Positions 55,597 to 64,000 of a stretch of DNA of 64,000 bases are shown here, in pieces; the stretch's first letter is position 1, and each line of letters opens with the position of its first letter. Origin of the DNA: Sphingomonas oleivorans (GTDB lineage Bacteria; Pseudomonadota; Alphaproteobacteria; Sphingomonadales; Sphingomonadaceae); contig NZ_NWBU01000004.1 of assembly GCF_003050615.1 (NCBI RefSeq), forward strand, positions 496,001 to 560,000. The letters run 5' to 3'. The notes under the pieces are model-generated. The model ran no database searches, was not told the DNA's origin, and was given only the letters and a program-made list of their open reading frames with translations. The position numbers were made by a program, and so were the translations under genes.

Positions 55597-56513
55597 CAGT
55601 GGGACTCCTTGCCTGAGGATTGCAATGCGATGAGGCCCGCGATCGAGCAGCCATTGCCATCGAGGTCGAGCGTCTGGATGCCGCGCGCGGCGAAGGCGCG
55701 GCGGTAGAGCGCGGTCAGCCCCGGATCGCCGATCATCAGGATCCGCTCGGGCCGGTCGCCGAGCAGCCGCAGCCCCTCGCCCGCCTCATGGCCGAGGAGC
55801 AGGCCGGAAAGATAGCCCAGCGCCCAGCCATGGCTGCGCCCGTCGAGCAACTGCGCCGATCGCGCCTCGAAGATCGCGGCGAGCAGGCCATCAAATTCCG
55901 CGCTGCGGGCAAGACCGGTGTCGAAGCCCTCATCGCGCCCCTCCTCCCGCGCGCCCGCGCGCGCCAGCGTCGAATGGTCGCGCAACAGGGCGAAAAACTC
56001 GCCCGTGGGGAAAGTATGGAAGCGCTCGACCCGTCCATCGACAATCGCCGCCCATTTGCTGTGCGTGCCCGGCAACACAATTAGATGGCGCCCCCGCCCC
56101 AGCGCCGGATCGCCCGCGATCGCGCCGAATATCTGCGTCTCCTCGCCGCGCATCACGTCCGGCGCGCCCAGCCAGTTGCGGGTCTTGAGGCCCGGCGCGA
56201 TCATGATGTCGAGCCCCTCGATCGACAGCGACAGCGTCGCCTCGCGCCATTCGGCAAGCGTTGCGGGGCAAGCGGCATAGGGCACTTCGACCAGCCCGTT
56301 GCGCGATCCGACCATGCCGCACAAAGTGACGGACATGGCCCCCTCGCCCCGCCAGGGTGCCACCGCCGCGACCAGCGCGGCTGCCGGCGTGCCGTTCAGC
56401 GCGCCGATGCCCGGCCCGTCGGCACGGTCGACAATCTCCTCCCCGCGCATGCGGAACAGGCGCAGGCGGCTGGTCCCCCAGTCGCCGAGGATCACCTCGC
56501 CGGGCCCGCTCAT
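55596..56513 (-). CDS. dgoK: 2-dehydro-3-deoxygalactonokinase
   Basis: 305 residues. It opens VILGDWGTSRLRLFRM (nucleotide-binding actin-like fold) and has VTLCGMVGSRNGLVEVPY, DVMRGEETQIFGAI and IVLPGTHSKWAAIVDGRV, the DgoK hallmarks. It phosphorylates KDGal at C6 with ATP, giving the substrate of the aldolase gene that follows. The ATG overlaps the lactonase stop by 4 bases. Confidence 0.95.
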   Translation of the reverse strand: MSGPGEVILGDWGTSRLRLFRMRGEEIVDRADGPGIGALNGTPAAALVAAVAPWRGEGAMSVTLCGMVGSRNGLVEVPYAACPATLAEWREATLSLSIEGLDIMIAPGLKTRNWLGAPDVMRGEETQIFGAIAGDPALGRGRHLIVLPGTHSKWAAIVDGRVERFHTFPTGEFFALLRDHSTLARAGAREEGRDEGFDTGLARSAEFDGLLAAIFEARSAQLLDGRSHGWALGYLSGLLLGHEAGEGLRLLGDRPERILMIGDPGLTALYRRAFAARGIQTLDLDGNGCSIAGLIALQSSGKESH

Positions 56514-57379
56514 CGCCCGCCCCCGAGCGCGAGGATGCCGGAGGGCACGCCCGGCACATCGACAGAAAAGGCGAAGAGGCCGCCCGCCTCCGGCTGCGCC
56601 TCCAGTTCGGCGGGGGTGAGGCCGATACGCGCGGTGGTCACATAGGCGGTCTTCAGATCCGCGCCGCCGAACGCCAGCTTGGTGACATTGGCGCAGGGCA
56701 GCTCCACGGTCTGCACAAGGCTGCCGTCGGGTGCATAGCGGCGCGCCTGCCAGCCACCCCACAGGCCCACCCAGACATGATCCTCCGCATCGATCGTCAC
56801 CCCGTCGGGCGTGCCGTCGGCGGGGTCGATCCGGGCGAAGACGCTGCCGTCGCGCAGCTCATCGCCCGCCGATATGTCGAAACGCCAGATCGTCCGCCCC
56901 AGCGTATCGACATGATAGACATAGCGGCCGTCGCCGGTCACGGTCGGCCCGTTGGTGATGACGCATTCGCCACCCGCGCGCGCGAGCCGTCCGCGATCGA
57001 ACAGATAGACCGCACCGCTCGGGCTGGTCTCGCCATCATCCATCGATCCGAACCATAGCCGCCCGGCCGAATCGACCACCGCGTCGTTCAGCCTGTTGCC
57101 TGCCGCCATCTCGACCGTCGCCAGCGGTTCGGCGTCGAGCGCGGTCCCATCGAATCGCAGCAGCTCATGCCCCCGGCCGACGACGAATCCGCCATCGTCG
57201 CTCGGCACGATGAAGCCCGGCTGCCCACCCAGCTCGAACGTATCGCGCTGGCCGCTCGCCGGATCGAGGCGATGGACCCGCCCCTTCTTGATGTCCGTGA
57301 ACCATAAAGTGGCCGATCGCGCGTCCCAGAGCGGCCCCTCGCCCAGCGCCGCGCCGAGCGGCCAGATATATTCCACCAT
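56510..57379 (-). CDS. SMP-30/gluconolactonase-type sugar lactonase
   Basis: About 289 residues, six-bladed beta-propeller. The metal-binding Glu is in AALGEGPLWDARSATLWFTDI, Asn residues in GNRLNDAVVDSAGRLWFGSMDD, and Asp in DGTPDGVTIDAEDHVWVGLWGGW. These are the features of sugar lactonases. In this operon it would open galactono-lactone made by the dehydrogenase. I prefer the ATG at 57379, because GGAGGGAGG lies 6 bases before it; an ATG six bases earlier abuts that site. Confidence 0.93.
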   Translation of the reverse strand: MVEYIWPLGAALGEGPLWDARSATLWFTDIKKGRVHRLDPASGQRDTFELGGQPGFIVPSDDGGFVVGRGHELLRFDGTALDAEPLATVEMAAGNRLNDAVVDSAGRLWFGSMDDGETSPSGAVYLFDRGRLARAGGECVITNGPTVTGDGRYVYHVDTLGRTIWRFDISAGDELRDGSVFARIDPADGTPDGVTIDAEDHVWVGLWGGWQARRYAPDGSLVQTVELPCANVTKLAFGGADLKTAYVTTARIGLTPAELEAQPEAGGLFAFSVDVPGVPSGILALGGGR

Positions 57380-57439
57380 CGGCATCCTCCCTCCGCATCC
57401 ACCCGCTGCGCATGCGAACTATCGGTAGACAAGTCTGAA

Positions 57440-57457
57440 TGATATTATAAATAGGTC
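57440..57457 (+). promoter_or_regulatory. Shared AT-rich element, copy 3 (lactonase/symporter promoter region)
   Basis: TGATATTATAAATAGGTC in the 177-bp divergent region between the lactonase operon and the symporter gene. It begins with TGA and is followed by A, giving a loose TGA...TCA dyad. Confidence 0.6.
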
Positions 57458-57556
57458 ATGCTGGAATGACAGCGCAAAGTCGATGCCGTTCAACACCGGC
57501 CAGGCCCCTCAAGGGCTTCGAAGACCGGGCAAGCGCATCGTGCGAGGAGGATCCTG

Positions 57557-59119
57557 ATGCAGCTTGCCACCGTCGATATCGTCGTGCTTATCGTTTATGC
57601 CATCGGCATTTTCGGGCTCGCCCAATGGGTATCCCGCAGCAAATCCGGCGAGCAGAAGGATACGAAGGATTATTTCCTTGCGTCGAAATCCCTGCCCTGG
57701 TGGGCGATCGGCGCGTCGCTGATCGCGGCCAACATCTCCGCAGAACAGATTGTCGGCATGTCGGGATCGGGCTACGCCATCGGGCTCGCCATCGCCTCCT
57801 ATGAATGGATGGCGGCGCTGACCTTGCTGATCGTCGGCAAATATTTCCTGCCGATCTTCCTACGCAACGAAATCTACACCATGCCCCAGTTTCTGGAGCA
57901 GCGTTACGGCCCGCGCATCCGCACGCTGATGGCGATATTCTGGCTGGGCCTCTATGTCTTCGTGAACCTCACCTCGATCATCTGGCTCGGCTCGATCGCG
58001 GTCCATCGCATCGCCGGCATCGATCAGGACATGGCGCTCGTCATCCTCGGCGCCTTCGCGCTCCTCTACCAGCTCTATGGCGGGCTGAAGGCGGTGGCGC
58101 TCACCGATATCGTGCAGGTGACGCTGCTGATCCTCGGCGGGCTGCTCGTCTCGGGGCTCACGCTGAACGAGATTGGCGGTGATCAGGGCATAGCCGGCGG
58201 CTTTGCGGCGCTCACCGCCCGGGTGCCCGATCATTTCGACATGATCCTCTCGCGCGACAATCCCTTCTACAAGGATCTGCCGGGCATATCGGTGCTGATC
58301 GGCGGCCTGTGGATCATGAATCTCAGCTATTGGGGCTTCAACCAATATATCATTCAGCGCGCGCTCGCCGCGAAAAGCCTGCGCGAAGCGCAGCGCGGCG
58401 TGGCCTTCGCCGCCTATCTCAAGCTGCTGATGCCGGCCATCATCGTCCTGCCCGGCATTGCCGCGGTGCTGCTGGCGCCCGGCCTCGCCCGGCCCGACGA
58501 AGCCTATCCGACGATGATGCGCCTGCTGCCGCCGGGCATATTGGGGCTGGTGTTCGCCGCGCTCGTCGCCGCGATCGTCGCCTCCACCGCCTCCAAGATC
58601 AATTCGATCGCGACCATCTTCACGCTCGACATCTGGAACAAGCGCGCCGGCGTGCGCAGCGAGCGGCAGCTGGTGCTGACGGGCCGGATCACCGCCGTCG
58701 TCGCCGTGATCCTCGCCGTGCTGACCGCGCGGCCGCTGCTCGGTTCCTTCGATCAGGCCTTCCAGTTCATTCAGGAATATACCGGCTTCTTCACGCCGGG
58801 CATCACCGTCATCTTCCTGCTCGGCCTTTTCTGGAAGCGCGCGACCGAGGGCGGTGCGCTTGCCGCCGCGATAGGCTCCTTCCTCCTGTCGCTGGCCTTC
58901 AAGCTCATGATGCCGGAACTGCCCTTCATCGATCGGGTCGGCGTGGTCTTCCTCGCGACGCTGGCGCTCGCCATCCTCGTCTCGCTCGCCCGCCCCGCCC
59001 ATGTCGCCAGCAATCGCGTGACGACCAGTGATGTGACCTATGGCACGCCACTCGGCTTCAATCTCGCCTCGCTCGGCGTGCTCTTCATCCTGACGGCGCT
59101 CTACACCACATGGTGGTGA
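57557..59119 (+). CDS. Sodium:solute symporter family sugar transporter
   Basis: 520 residues with about 13-14 helices of the SSS/SGLT fold. It shows SKSLPWWAIGASLIAANISAEQIVGMSGSGYAIG, the Na-coupled sugar transporter opening, YQLYGGLKAVALTDIVQ, and GGLWIMNLSYWGFNQYIIQRALAAKS. The last stretch closely resembles SglT-type glucose/galactose carriers. GAGGAGG is 6 bases before the ATG. It is divergent from the lactonase operon and most likely takes up galactose released by GH97. Confidence 0.93.
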   Translation: MQLATVDIVVLIVYAIGIFGLAQWVSRSKSGEQKDTKDYFLASKSLPWWAIGASLIAANISAEQIVGMSGSGYAIGLAIASYEWMAALTLLIVGKYFLPIFLRNEIYTMPQFLEQRYGPRIRTLMAIFWLGLYVFVNLTSIIWLGSIAVHRIAGIDQDMALVILGAFALLYQLYGGLKAVALTDIVQVTLLILGGLLVSGLTLNEIGGDQGIAGGFAALTARVPDHFDMILSRDNPFYKDLPGISVLIGGLWIMNLSYWGFNQYIIQRALAAKSLREAQRGVAFAAYLKLLMPAIIVLPGIAAVLLAPGLARPDEAYPTMMRLLPPGILGLVFAALVAAIVASTASKINSIATIFTLDIWNKRAGVRSERQLVLTGRITAVVAVILAVLTARPLLGSFDQAFQFIQEYTGFFTPGITVIFLLGLFWKRATEGGALAAAIGSFLLSLAFKLMMPELPFIDRVGVVFLATLALAILVSLARPAHVASNRVTTSDVTYGTPLGFNLASLGVLFILTALYTTWW

Positions 59120-59152
59120 TCGGGCGCCGTCGTCCCTCCCAAAAATGACGTC

Positions 59153-59172
59153 GCCCCGGCCAAGGCCGGGGC
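59153..59172. repeat. Dispersed-type GC palindrome
   Basis: GCCCCGGCC and GGCCGGGGC are perfect complements with a 2-base centre, 33 bases after the symporter stop. It is one of several palindromes packed into the 227-bp gap 59120-59346. Confidence 0.6.
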
Positions 59173-59273
59173 TCCACGTCTCTCTCCACAAATGACGGCC
59201 CAAATGGAGATAGACATGGATCCCTGCGCAGGCGGGACCTTCGCCCAAGCGCGCCGACGCCGATAATGGGTGG

Positions 59274-59294
59274 ATGCCGAAACAAGTTCGGCAT
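59274..59294. repeat. Dispersed-type palindrome ATGCCGAA...TTCGGCAT
   Basis: ATGCCGAA and TTCGGCAT are 8-bp perfect arms around ACAAG, between the convergent symporter and dehydrogenase genes. The form is like short intergenic palindromes scattered in alphaproteobacterial genomes. It could also serve as a bidirectional terminator. Confidence 0.6.
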
Positions 59295-59346
59295 GATGAT
59301 AGGAGTTATGCGAAGGTCCCGTCCCTTCAGGGAATGCCCGGATAGA

Positions 59347-60315
59347 TCAGGGCTCGAACGGCTCCACCAGCACGTTACGCGCAATCAGAAAGGCATCGGC
59401 CACCAGCCTGAGCGGGCTCGGATCGGCATCGGACCGCCCCGCCGCGATCAACTCCGCGAATCTGCGATAGACGCCCGGATACTCAGCCTCGGGCGCGCCG
59501 CGCTCGGGCTCCCCGTCGATCGACAGGCGCGACCCGCCATGGGTCAGCGCCAGCGTGCCGCCATCATCGGTCTCGATATGGATGTTCCAGCTCTGCTCGC
59601 CCGTCTGCCGGAAATCGAAATCGGCCGCTATGTCCGCCCCGCCCGACTGGAGCGTCAGCCGCGCGCCGATCGGCGCGAAGGCATTGGCCGGCGTCTCGAA
59701 CGCGGCTTCCTCCACCGTCAGCATCTCCGGGCAGATTTCGGTCAGGATCGACAGCGCGTTGATTCCGGGATCGAATACCCCCAACCCGCCCGGCTGCCAC
59801 AGCCAGCGCTGACCCGGATGCCATTGGCGCACATTCTCGCGCCAGATCACCTTGCCGCGCGCGATGCGCCGCCCGGCGAGCCACGCCTTGGCCGCCGCCA
59901 CCATCGGCGCATGCCTGGAATGCCAGGTGGCGAAGAGCGTCCGGTCATGGGTATCGGCGGCGACACGCAGCCGCTCGAAATCGGAAAGCGTCGCGGCCGG
60001 CGGCTTTTCCAGCATGACGTGCAGCCCCGCCGCGAGCGCGGGCAACGCGATCGCGCTGCGCACCTGCGGCGGCGTGCAGATCGCGATGGCATCGACGGGC
60101 GGCCCGTCGCGCAGCAGATCGCCCAGCGTCGCATATCGCGGCAGGTCGCGCAGCCCGCTCCCGGAATGGCTCACCAGCGCCGCCAGCTCGAAGCCGTCAT
60201 CCGCCGCGATCGCCGGATCATGCTGGTCGCGCGCGATCTTGCCCACGCCCACGATCACCATGCGGACGACCCTGCTCGCCTCCGCCACCGGAACGACATT
60301 GCCTGCCTCGGCCAT
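59347..60315 (-). CDS. Gfo/Idh/MocA-family D-galactose 1-dehydrogenase
   Basis: 322 residues. The Rossmann motif is VRMVIVGVGKIARDQHDPAI near residue 17, then AICTPPQVRSAIALPALAAGLHVMLEKPPA, the family EKP. The segment QPGGLGVFDPGINALSILTEI contains the catalytic Asp and is typical of galactose dehydrogenases of this family. It would oxidise galactose to galactonolactone with NAD(P)+. GGGAGAG lies 4 bases before the ATG; an ATG 18 codons later would also leave the fold intact. It is divergent from the dehydratase gene. Confidence 0.88.
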   Translation of the reverse strand: MAEAGNVVPVAEASRVVRMVIVGVGKIARDQHDPAIAADDGFELAALVSHSGSGLRDLPRYATLGDLLRDGPPVDAIAICTPPQVRSAIALPALAAGLHVMLEKPPAATLSDFERLRVAADTHDRTLFATWHSRHAPMVAAAKAWLAGRRIARGKVIWRENVRQWHPGQRWLWQPGGLGVFDPGINALSILTEICPEMLTVEEAAFETPANAFAPIGARLTLQSGGADIAADFDFRQTGEQSWNIHIETDDGGTLALTHGGSRLSIDGEPERGAPEAEYPGVYRRFAELIAAGRSDADPSPLRLVADAFLIARNVLVEPFEP

Positions 60316-60345
60316 CCAACTCTCCCTTTGCTTTCCTGCTGATCC

Positions 60346-60363
60346 GTCCTATATATATGATCA
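60346..60363 (-). promoter_or_regulatory. Shared AT-rich element, copy 4 (dehydrogenase/dehydratase promoter region)
   Basis: On the minus strand TGATCATATATATAGGAC; the part TATATATAGGAC matches TATAAATAGGTC of copy 3 in 10 of 12 positions. It is the most divergent copy. It is bracketed by TGATC and GATCA. Confidence 0.4.
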
Positions 60364-60417
60364 ATGTGCAGCACGAAAGCCGGCTGCGCGAAAACAGTGC
60401 GCAGGGAAGGGATGCCA

Positions 60418-62217
60418 ATGTCCGATCAGCCCGCTACGCGGCGATTGAGATCGCAGGACTGGTTCGATCGGCCGGAAAATCCCGACATGACCGCGCTCTA
60501 TCTCGAGCGCTATCTGAATTACGGCCTCACCGCCGAGGAGCTTCAGTCGGGCAAGCCGATCATCGGTATCGCGCAGACGGGCAGCGACCTGTCACCCTGC
60601 AACCGCCACCATATCGTGCTCGCCGAACGCGTGCGCGAGGGCATCCGCACGGCGGGCGGCATCGCCATCGAATTCCCCGTCCATCCGATCCAAGAGACGG
60701 GCAAGCGGCCTACCGCCGGGCTCGATCGCAACCTCGCCTATCTCGGCCTGGTCGAAACGCTCTACGGCTATCCGCTCGACGGCGTCGTGCTCACCATCGG
60801 CTGCGACAAGACGACGCCCGCATGCCTGATGGCGGCGGCGACGGTGAACCTGCCCGCGATCGCGCTCTCGGTCGGCCCGATGCTCAATGGCTGGCATGAG
60901 GGCGAACGCACCGGATCGGGCACGATCATCTGGAAGGCGCGGCAGATGCTTGCGGCGGGCGAGATCGACTATAAGGGCTTCATGGAGCTCGTCGCTTCCT
61001 CCGCGCCTTCGGTCGGCTATTGCAATACCATGGGCACGGCGACGACGATGAACAGCCTCGCCGAGGCCTTGGGCATGCAGCTTCCGGGCTCGGCCGCGAT
61101 CCCCGCCCCCTATCGCGAACGCGCGCAGATCGCCTATCAGACGGGCCTGCGCATCGTGGAGATGGTGAAGGAGGATCTGAAGCCCTCCGACATATTGACG
61201 CGCGGCGCCTTCCTCAATGCGATCCGGGTCAATTCGGCGATCGGCGGCTCCACCAACGCGCCGATCCACCTCGCCGCCATTGCCCGCCATGCCGGGGTCG
61301 AGCTTTCGATCGACGACTGGCAGGAACATGGGCAGGATGTGCCGCTGATCGTCAACCTCCAGCCCGCCGGCCAATATCTTGGCGAGGATTATCATCATGC
61401 CGGCGGCGTGCCGGCGGTGATGGGCGAGCTGATCGCGGCCGGCCTGCTCGACGAAGGCTGCATGACCGCCACCGGCCGCACGGTGGGCGAGAATATCCGC
61501 GGCCGGCGCAGCAAGCTGCCCGACGTGATCCGCTCGGTCGACGCGCCGCTGATGGAGGCGGCGGGCTTCGTCGTGCTGCGCGGCAATATCTTCGACAGCG
61601 CGCTGATGAAGGTCAGCGTGATCTCGCCCGAATTCCGCGGCCGCTATCTCTGCAATCCCGACGATCCCGATGCGTTCGAGGGCCCCTGCGTCGTGTTCGA
61701 CGGGCCGGAGGATTATCATGCCCGCATCGACGATCCGGCGACGGGCATCGACGATCGGACGATCCTCGTCATGCGCGGCGCGGGCCCGATCGGCTATCCT
61801 GGTGCGGCCGAGGTGGTGAACATGCGCCCGCCCGCCTATCTGATCGAGCGCGGAATCCATTCGCTGCCCTGCATCGGCGACGGGCGCCAGTCGGGCACGT
61901 CGGGCTCGCCCTCGATCCTCAACGCCTCGCCCGAGGCCGCGGTCGGCGGCAATATCGCGCTGCTGCGCTCGGGCGACCGGCTCCGCATCGATCTCGCCCG
62001 CGCGCGCGTCGACCTGCTCGTCAGTGACACGGAACTGACCGAACGCCGCACCGCCTTCGACGCCGCCGGCGGCTATGCCTATCCGCGCAGCCAGACACCC
62101 TGGCAGATGATCCAGCGCCGCTTGGTGACGCAGCTCGAAACGGGTGCCGTGCTCGAAGGCGCGGACGGTTTCCAGCAACTCGCCCAAACCGCCGGCCTCC
62201 CCCGCGACAGCCATTAG
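60418..62217 (+). CDS. IlvD/Edd-family sugar-acid dehydratase (probable galactonate dehydratase)
   Basis: 599 residues. AAGG lies 7 bases before the ATG at 60418. Three conserved cysteines for an Fe-S cluster are seen: [50 protein letters not shown]. This set and [20 protein letters not shown] at the start point to the arabonate/xylonate/galactonate branch rather than to IlvD or Edd proper. In context it would turn D-galactonate into 2-keto-3-deoxygalactonate, the kinase substrate. Strict specificity cannot be read from sequence. Confidence 0.9.
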   Translation: MSDQPATRRLRSQDWFDRPENPDMTALYLERYLNYGLTAEELQSGKPIIGIAQTGSDLSPCNRHHIVLAERVREGIRTAGGIAIEFPVHPIQETGKRPTAGLDRNLAYLGLVETLYGYPLDGVVLTIGCDKTTPACLMAAATVNLPAIALSVGPMLNGWHEGERTGSGTIIWKARQMLAAGEIDYKGFMELVASSAPSVGYCNTMGTATTMNSLAEALGMQLPGSAAIPAPYRERAQIAYQTGLRIVEMVKEDLKPSDILTRGAFLNAIRVNSAIGGSTNAPIHLAAIARHAGVELSIDDWQEHGQDVPLIVNLQPAGQYLGEDYHHAGGVPAVMGELIAAGLLDEGCMTATGRTVGENIRGRRSKLPDVIRSVDAPLMEAAGFVVLRGNIFDSALMKVSVISPEFRGRYLCNPDDPDAFEGPCVVFDGPEDYHARIDDPATGIDDRTILVMRGAGPIGYPGAAEVVNMRPPAYLIERGIHSLPCIGDGRQSGTSGSPSILNASPEAAVGGNIALLRSGDRLRIDLARARVDLLVSDTELTERRTAFDAAGGYAYPRSQTPWQMIQRRLVTQLETGAVLEGADGFQQLAQTAGLPRDSH

Positions 62218-62229
62218 GCCCGCTCGCCC

Positions 62230-62844
62230 AGCCAAACCACCGTCATGCCAGCAATAGTCATAGAACTCCTTCGCGACGTCTGGTGAGTCGGCGGTGACGG
62301 TTTCCGGCGTCCGATGACGTATTTCTTCTCATCCCCCTCGGCTTCGACCCAGCGCTGCGCGGAGATCTCTTCGAGAGCCTTTCTGCGATCGGCCTCAGAC
62401 ATCGTGTCACCAAGGCCCCTGGCGGCGGTCGCGCGCCATGTCATACATGCTGACCGTAGCGACCGCCTTCATCCTCGAATCGATCTGCGCGGCGCTGCGC
62501 GCAAAGCCGCCGCTGCCGCAGATGCCAATGACGCCGATCCGATTACGGTCCACCAGAGGATGCACGCCCAGGAAGTCGACGGCGACACTGAAGTCCTCGA
62601 CGAAGGCTTCCGGCGAGGCGATGAAATGCGGCTGGCCGCCGCTCTCGCCGTTGTAGGGCGTCGTGGGCCAAGGTGATGAAGCCGCGCTCGGCCATCTGCT
62701 GCGCATAGAGACCCGACGCCTGCTCCTTCACGCCGCCAAACGGAGGGCCGACGACAAGGGCGAGATGCCGGGGGATCAGACCGCCTGTTGCGTCTGTTGG
62801 CTATCAAGTGGCTCCTGGATCGAGCCATTGTGACGATCAGGCAT
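62230..62844 (-). pseudogene. Frameshifted dienelactone-hydrolase-like alpha/beta hydrolase
   Basis: Pieces of one protein lie in successive frames on the minus strand. From an ATG at 62844 with GAGGAGA upstream there are 22 codons to a stop. Then come [37 protein letters not shown], split from [10 protein letters not shown] and the nucleophile region IGVIGICGSGGFARSAAQI by a frameshift near 62670. RGLGDTMSEADRRKALEEISAQ follows in a third frame near 62410. The expected C-terminal 60-70 residues are missing. At least three shifts rule out simple sequencing error at one base. Confidence 0.8.
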
Positions 62845-62900
62845 GCCGTCTCCTCGATGTGCTCGCGGGGATGTGCGTGATATCGGCATGCCGGCCACGG

Positions 62901-64000
62901 CTAAGCCCCCTTGCGAGAGCTTATCGAGCCGAGGATCGCGGCCCCACCGAGCAGCACGGCGCTGGTCAGGAAGGTGCTCTGATATCCGCTCTTGTCGAAG
63001 AGATATCCGCCGACTGCGGCGCCAAGCGTGATCGCCATTTGAATGACAGCGACCATAAGGCCGCCGCCGGCCTCGGCGTCGTCCGGCAGGGTTCGGCTCA
63101 GCCAGGTCCACCAGGCGACCGGCGCGGCCGTGCCGATCAGACCCCAGCCAGCGAGCAGGACCGTGGCGGCAGCCGGTACTGTGCCCAGCGCTGTCAGCGC
63201 CAGCGCGATGGCCGCCATGGCGAGCGGCGCCCCGACAAGAGCTGCAGATAGGCGCTTGGTCACGATGAAGCCGATAAGCCAGGTGCCGAGCAGGCCCGCA
63301 CCGCCCATGACCAGCAGGATCAACGAAAGCATGGACACATTGACCTGAGTGACGGTCTCGAGAAAGGGCCGCAGATAGGTGAACAGGGCGAACTGTCCCA
63401 TGAACAGCAGGGTGACGGCGAGCATGCCTTGCGGCGCTTTCGGGCGACGAAGGACACCGAACGCGCTGGCCTTGCGAGAGGCGCGGTCCGAGGGCATCGG
63501 CGGCAGGCTCATGAACTGCCAGGCAAGCGTGATCGCCGCGAGGGGAACGACGGCAAAAAACGCGCCGCGCCAGCCGATATATTGGCCGAGGAAGCTGCCG
63601 AGCGGAGCCGCAATGGTGGTCGCCAGCGCATTGCCGCCATTGAGCAGGGCGAGCGCGCGGGGCACGTCCTTCTCCGTCACCAGCCGCATTACGGTGGCCG
63701 TGGACATCGACCAGAAGCCGCCTATGACGACGCCTAACAGCGCACGTCCCACCATCAGCACCGCAAAGTTCGGCGCGAAAGCCACCACCAATCCGGACGC
63801 CAGCATCAGGACGGTGAGGCCGAGCAGGATCTTGCGCCGGTCTACGCCCCTGGTCGCCGAGGAGATGAAGAGACTCGTCAGCACCGCGAAGACTCCCGAT
63901 ACGGAGATCGCCTGACCGGCAGTTCCCTCACTCAGCTGCAGGTCCGACGCGATCGGCGTCAGGAGACTGACCGGCATGAATTCGGATGCGATCAGCGTCG
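62901..64000 (-). CDS. MFS transporter (5' end outside the window)
   Basis: At least 366 residues, open to the right edge, where the frame continues upstream as TLIASEF before MPVSLLTPIASDLQLSEG. It shows the MFS loop SSATRGVDRRKILLGLTVLM with the basic motif A, VMVGRALLGVVIGGFWSM as motif C-like, and twelve-helix organisation. SEFMPVSLLTPIA and GWRGAFFAVVPLA resemble the DHA1 efflux subgroup (YdhP/NepI-like). It ends 57 bases from the pseudogene start in the same direction. The substrate is unknown. Confidence 0.88.
   Translation of the reverse strand, partial: TLIASEFMPVSLLTPIASDLQLSEGTAGQAISVSGVFAVLTSLFISSATRGVDRRKILLGLTVLMLASGLVVAFAPNFAVLMVGRALLGVVIGGFWSMSTATVMRLVTEKDVPRALALLNGGNALATTIAAPLGSFLGQYIGWRGAFFAVVPLAAITLAWQFMSLPPMPSDRASRKASAFGVLRRPKAPQGMLAVTLLFMGQFALFTYLRPFLETVTQVNVSMLSLILLVMGGAGLLGTWLIGFIVTKRLSAALVGAPLAMAAIALALTALGTVPAAATVLLAGWGLIGTAAPVAWWTWLSRTLPDDAEAGGGLMVAVIQMAITLGAAVGGYLFDKSGYQSTFLTSAVLLGGAAILGSISSRKGA

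Noticed and set aside
62214-64000. Insertion sequence or prophage boundary
   Set aside because: No transposase, integrase, terminal inverted repeat or target duplication could be seen; the region looks like simple gene decay.

Overview
The window is a dense, high-GC chromosomal stretch of an alphaproteobacterium, most likely a member of the Sphingomonadaceae. The evidence is three large TonB-dependent receptors, the gene order cobT-cobS-J-domain-bolA, a DUF2093 protein, a TPR/sulfotransferase gene beside a receptor, a membrane pyrophosphatase, and strong third-position GC in all confident genes. No rRNA, tRNA, CRISPR array, insertion sequence or prophage gene was seen. The only decayed DNA is near the right edge.

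Layout. 0-3 kb: the 3' end of an unknown gene, then nadE and a CinA-type amidohydrolase (NAD metabolism). 3-11 kb: a TPR-sulfotransferase downstream of an Oar-like TonB receptor, then a second TonB receptor; all run leftward with clear terminators. 11-20 kb: mostly housekeeping and envelope genes (small exported protein, M23 lipoprotein, DUF2093, xseA/purD with overlapping divergent starts, HHH membrane protein, CNNM/CBS transporter, OmpA-like lipoprotein, tadA, a Pmp3/YqaE peptide, rpmB). 20-25 kb: a Tyr/Gly-rich exported protein, cobT-cobS-dnaJ-like, bolA-GST. 25-31.4 kb: hisG-hisD-nusB-thiL-small membrane protein-hppA.

31.5-40 kb is a nucleoside and pyrimidine catabolic block: an S9 peptidase translationally coupled to deoA, then a CNT nucleoside transporter, deoC, and rutB-rutC-rutD-rutA. 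Together these would import (deoxy)nucleosides, split them to base and deoxyribose-1-phosphate, feed the sugar to deoC, and open the pyrimidine ring through RutA. 40-48 kb: a MerC-like membrane protein behind a 13-bp palindrome, an exported Mn-type superoxide dismutase, PhoD phosphatase, M1 aminopeptidase, MATE exporter, a probable small RNA with an anti-Shine-Dalgarno tract, a small unknown protein, and prolyl aminopeptidase.

48.2-62.2 kb reads as a complete oxidative (De Ley-Doudoroff) galactose locus: aldose epimerase, GH97 glycosidase of the retaining type, a TonB receptor, a FadR-type GntR regulator, KDPGal aldolase, KDGal kinase, SMP-30 lactonase, a sodium/sugar symporter, a Gfo/Idh galactose dehydrogenase and an IlvD/Edd dehydratase. 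A related AT-rich element sits in all four promoter regions of this locus and is a candidate operator for the GntR protein. The last 1.8 kb holds a frameshifted dienelactone-hydrolase-like pseudogene and a 5'-truncated (by the window edge) MFS transporter.

All functions are inferred from reading the sequence and remembered family motifs; no database search was run.
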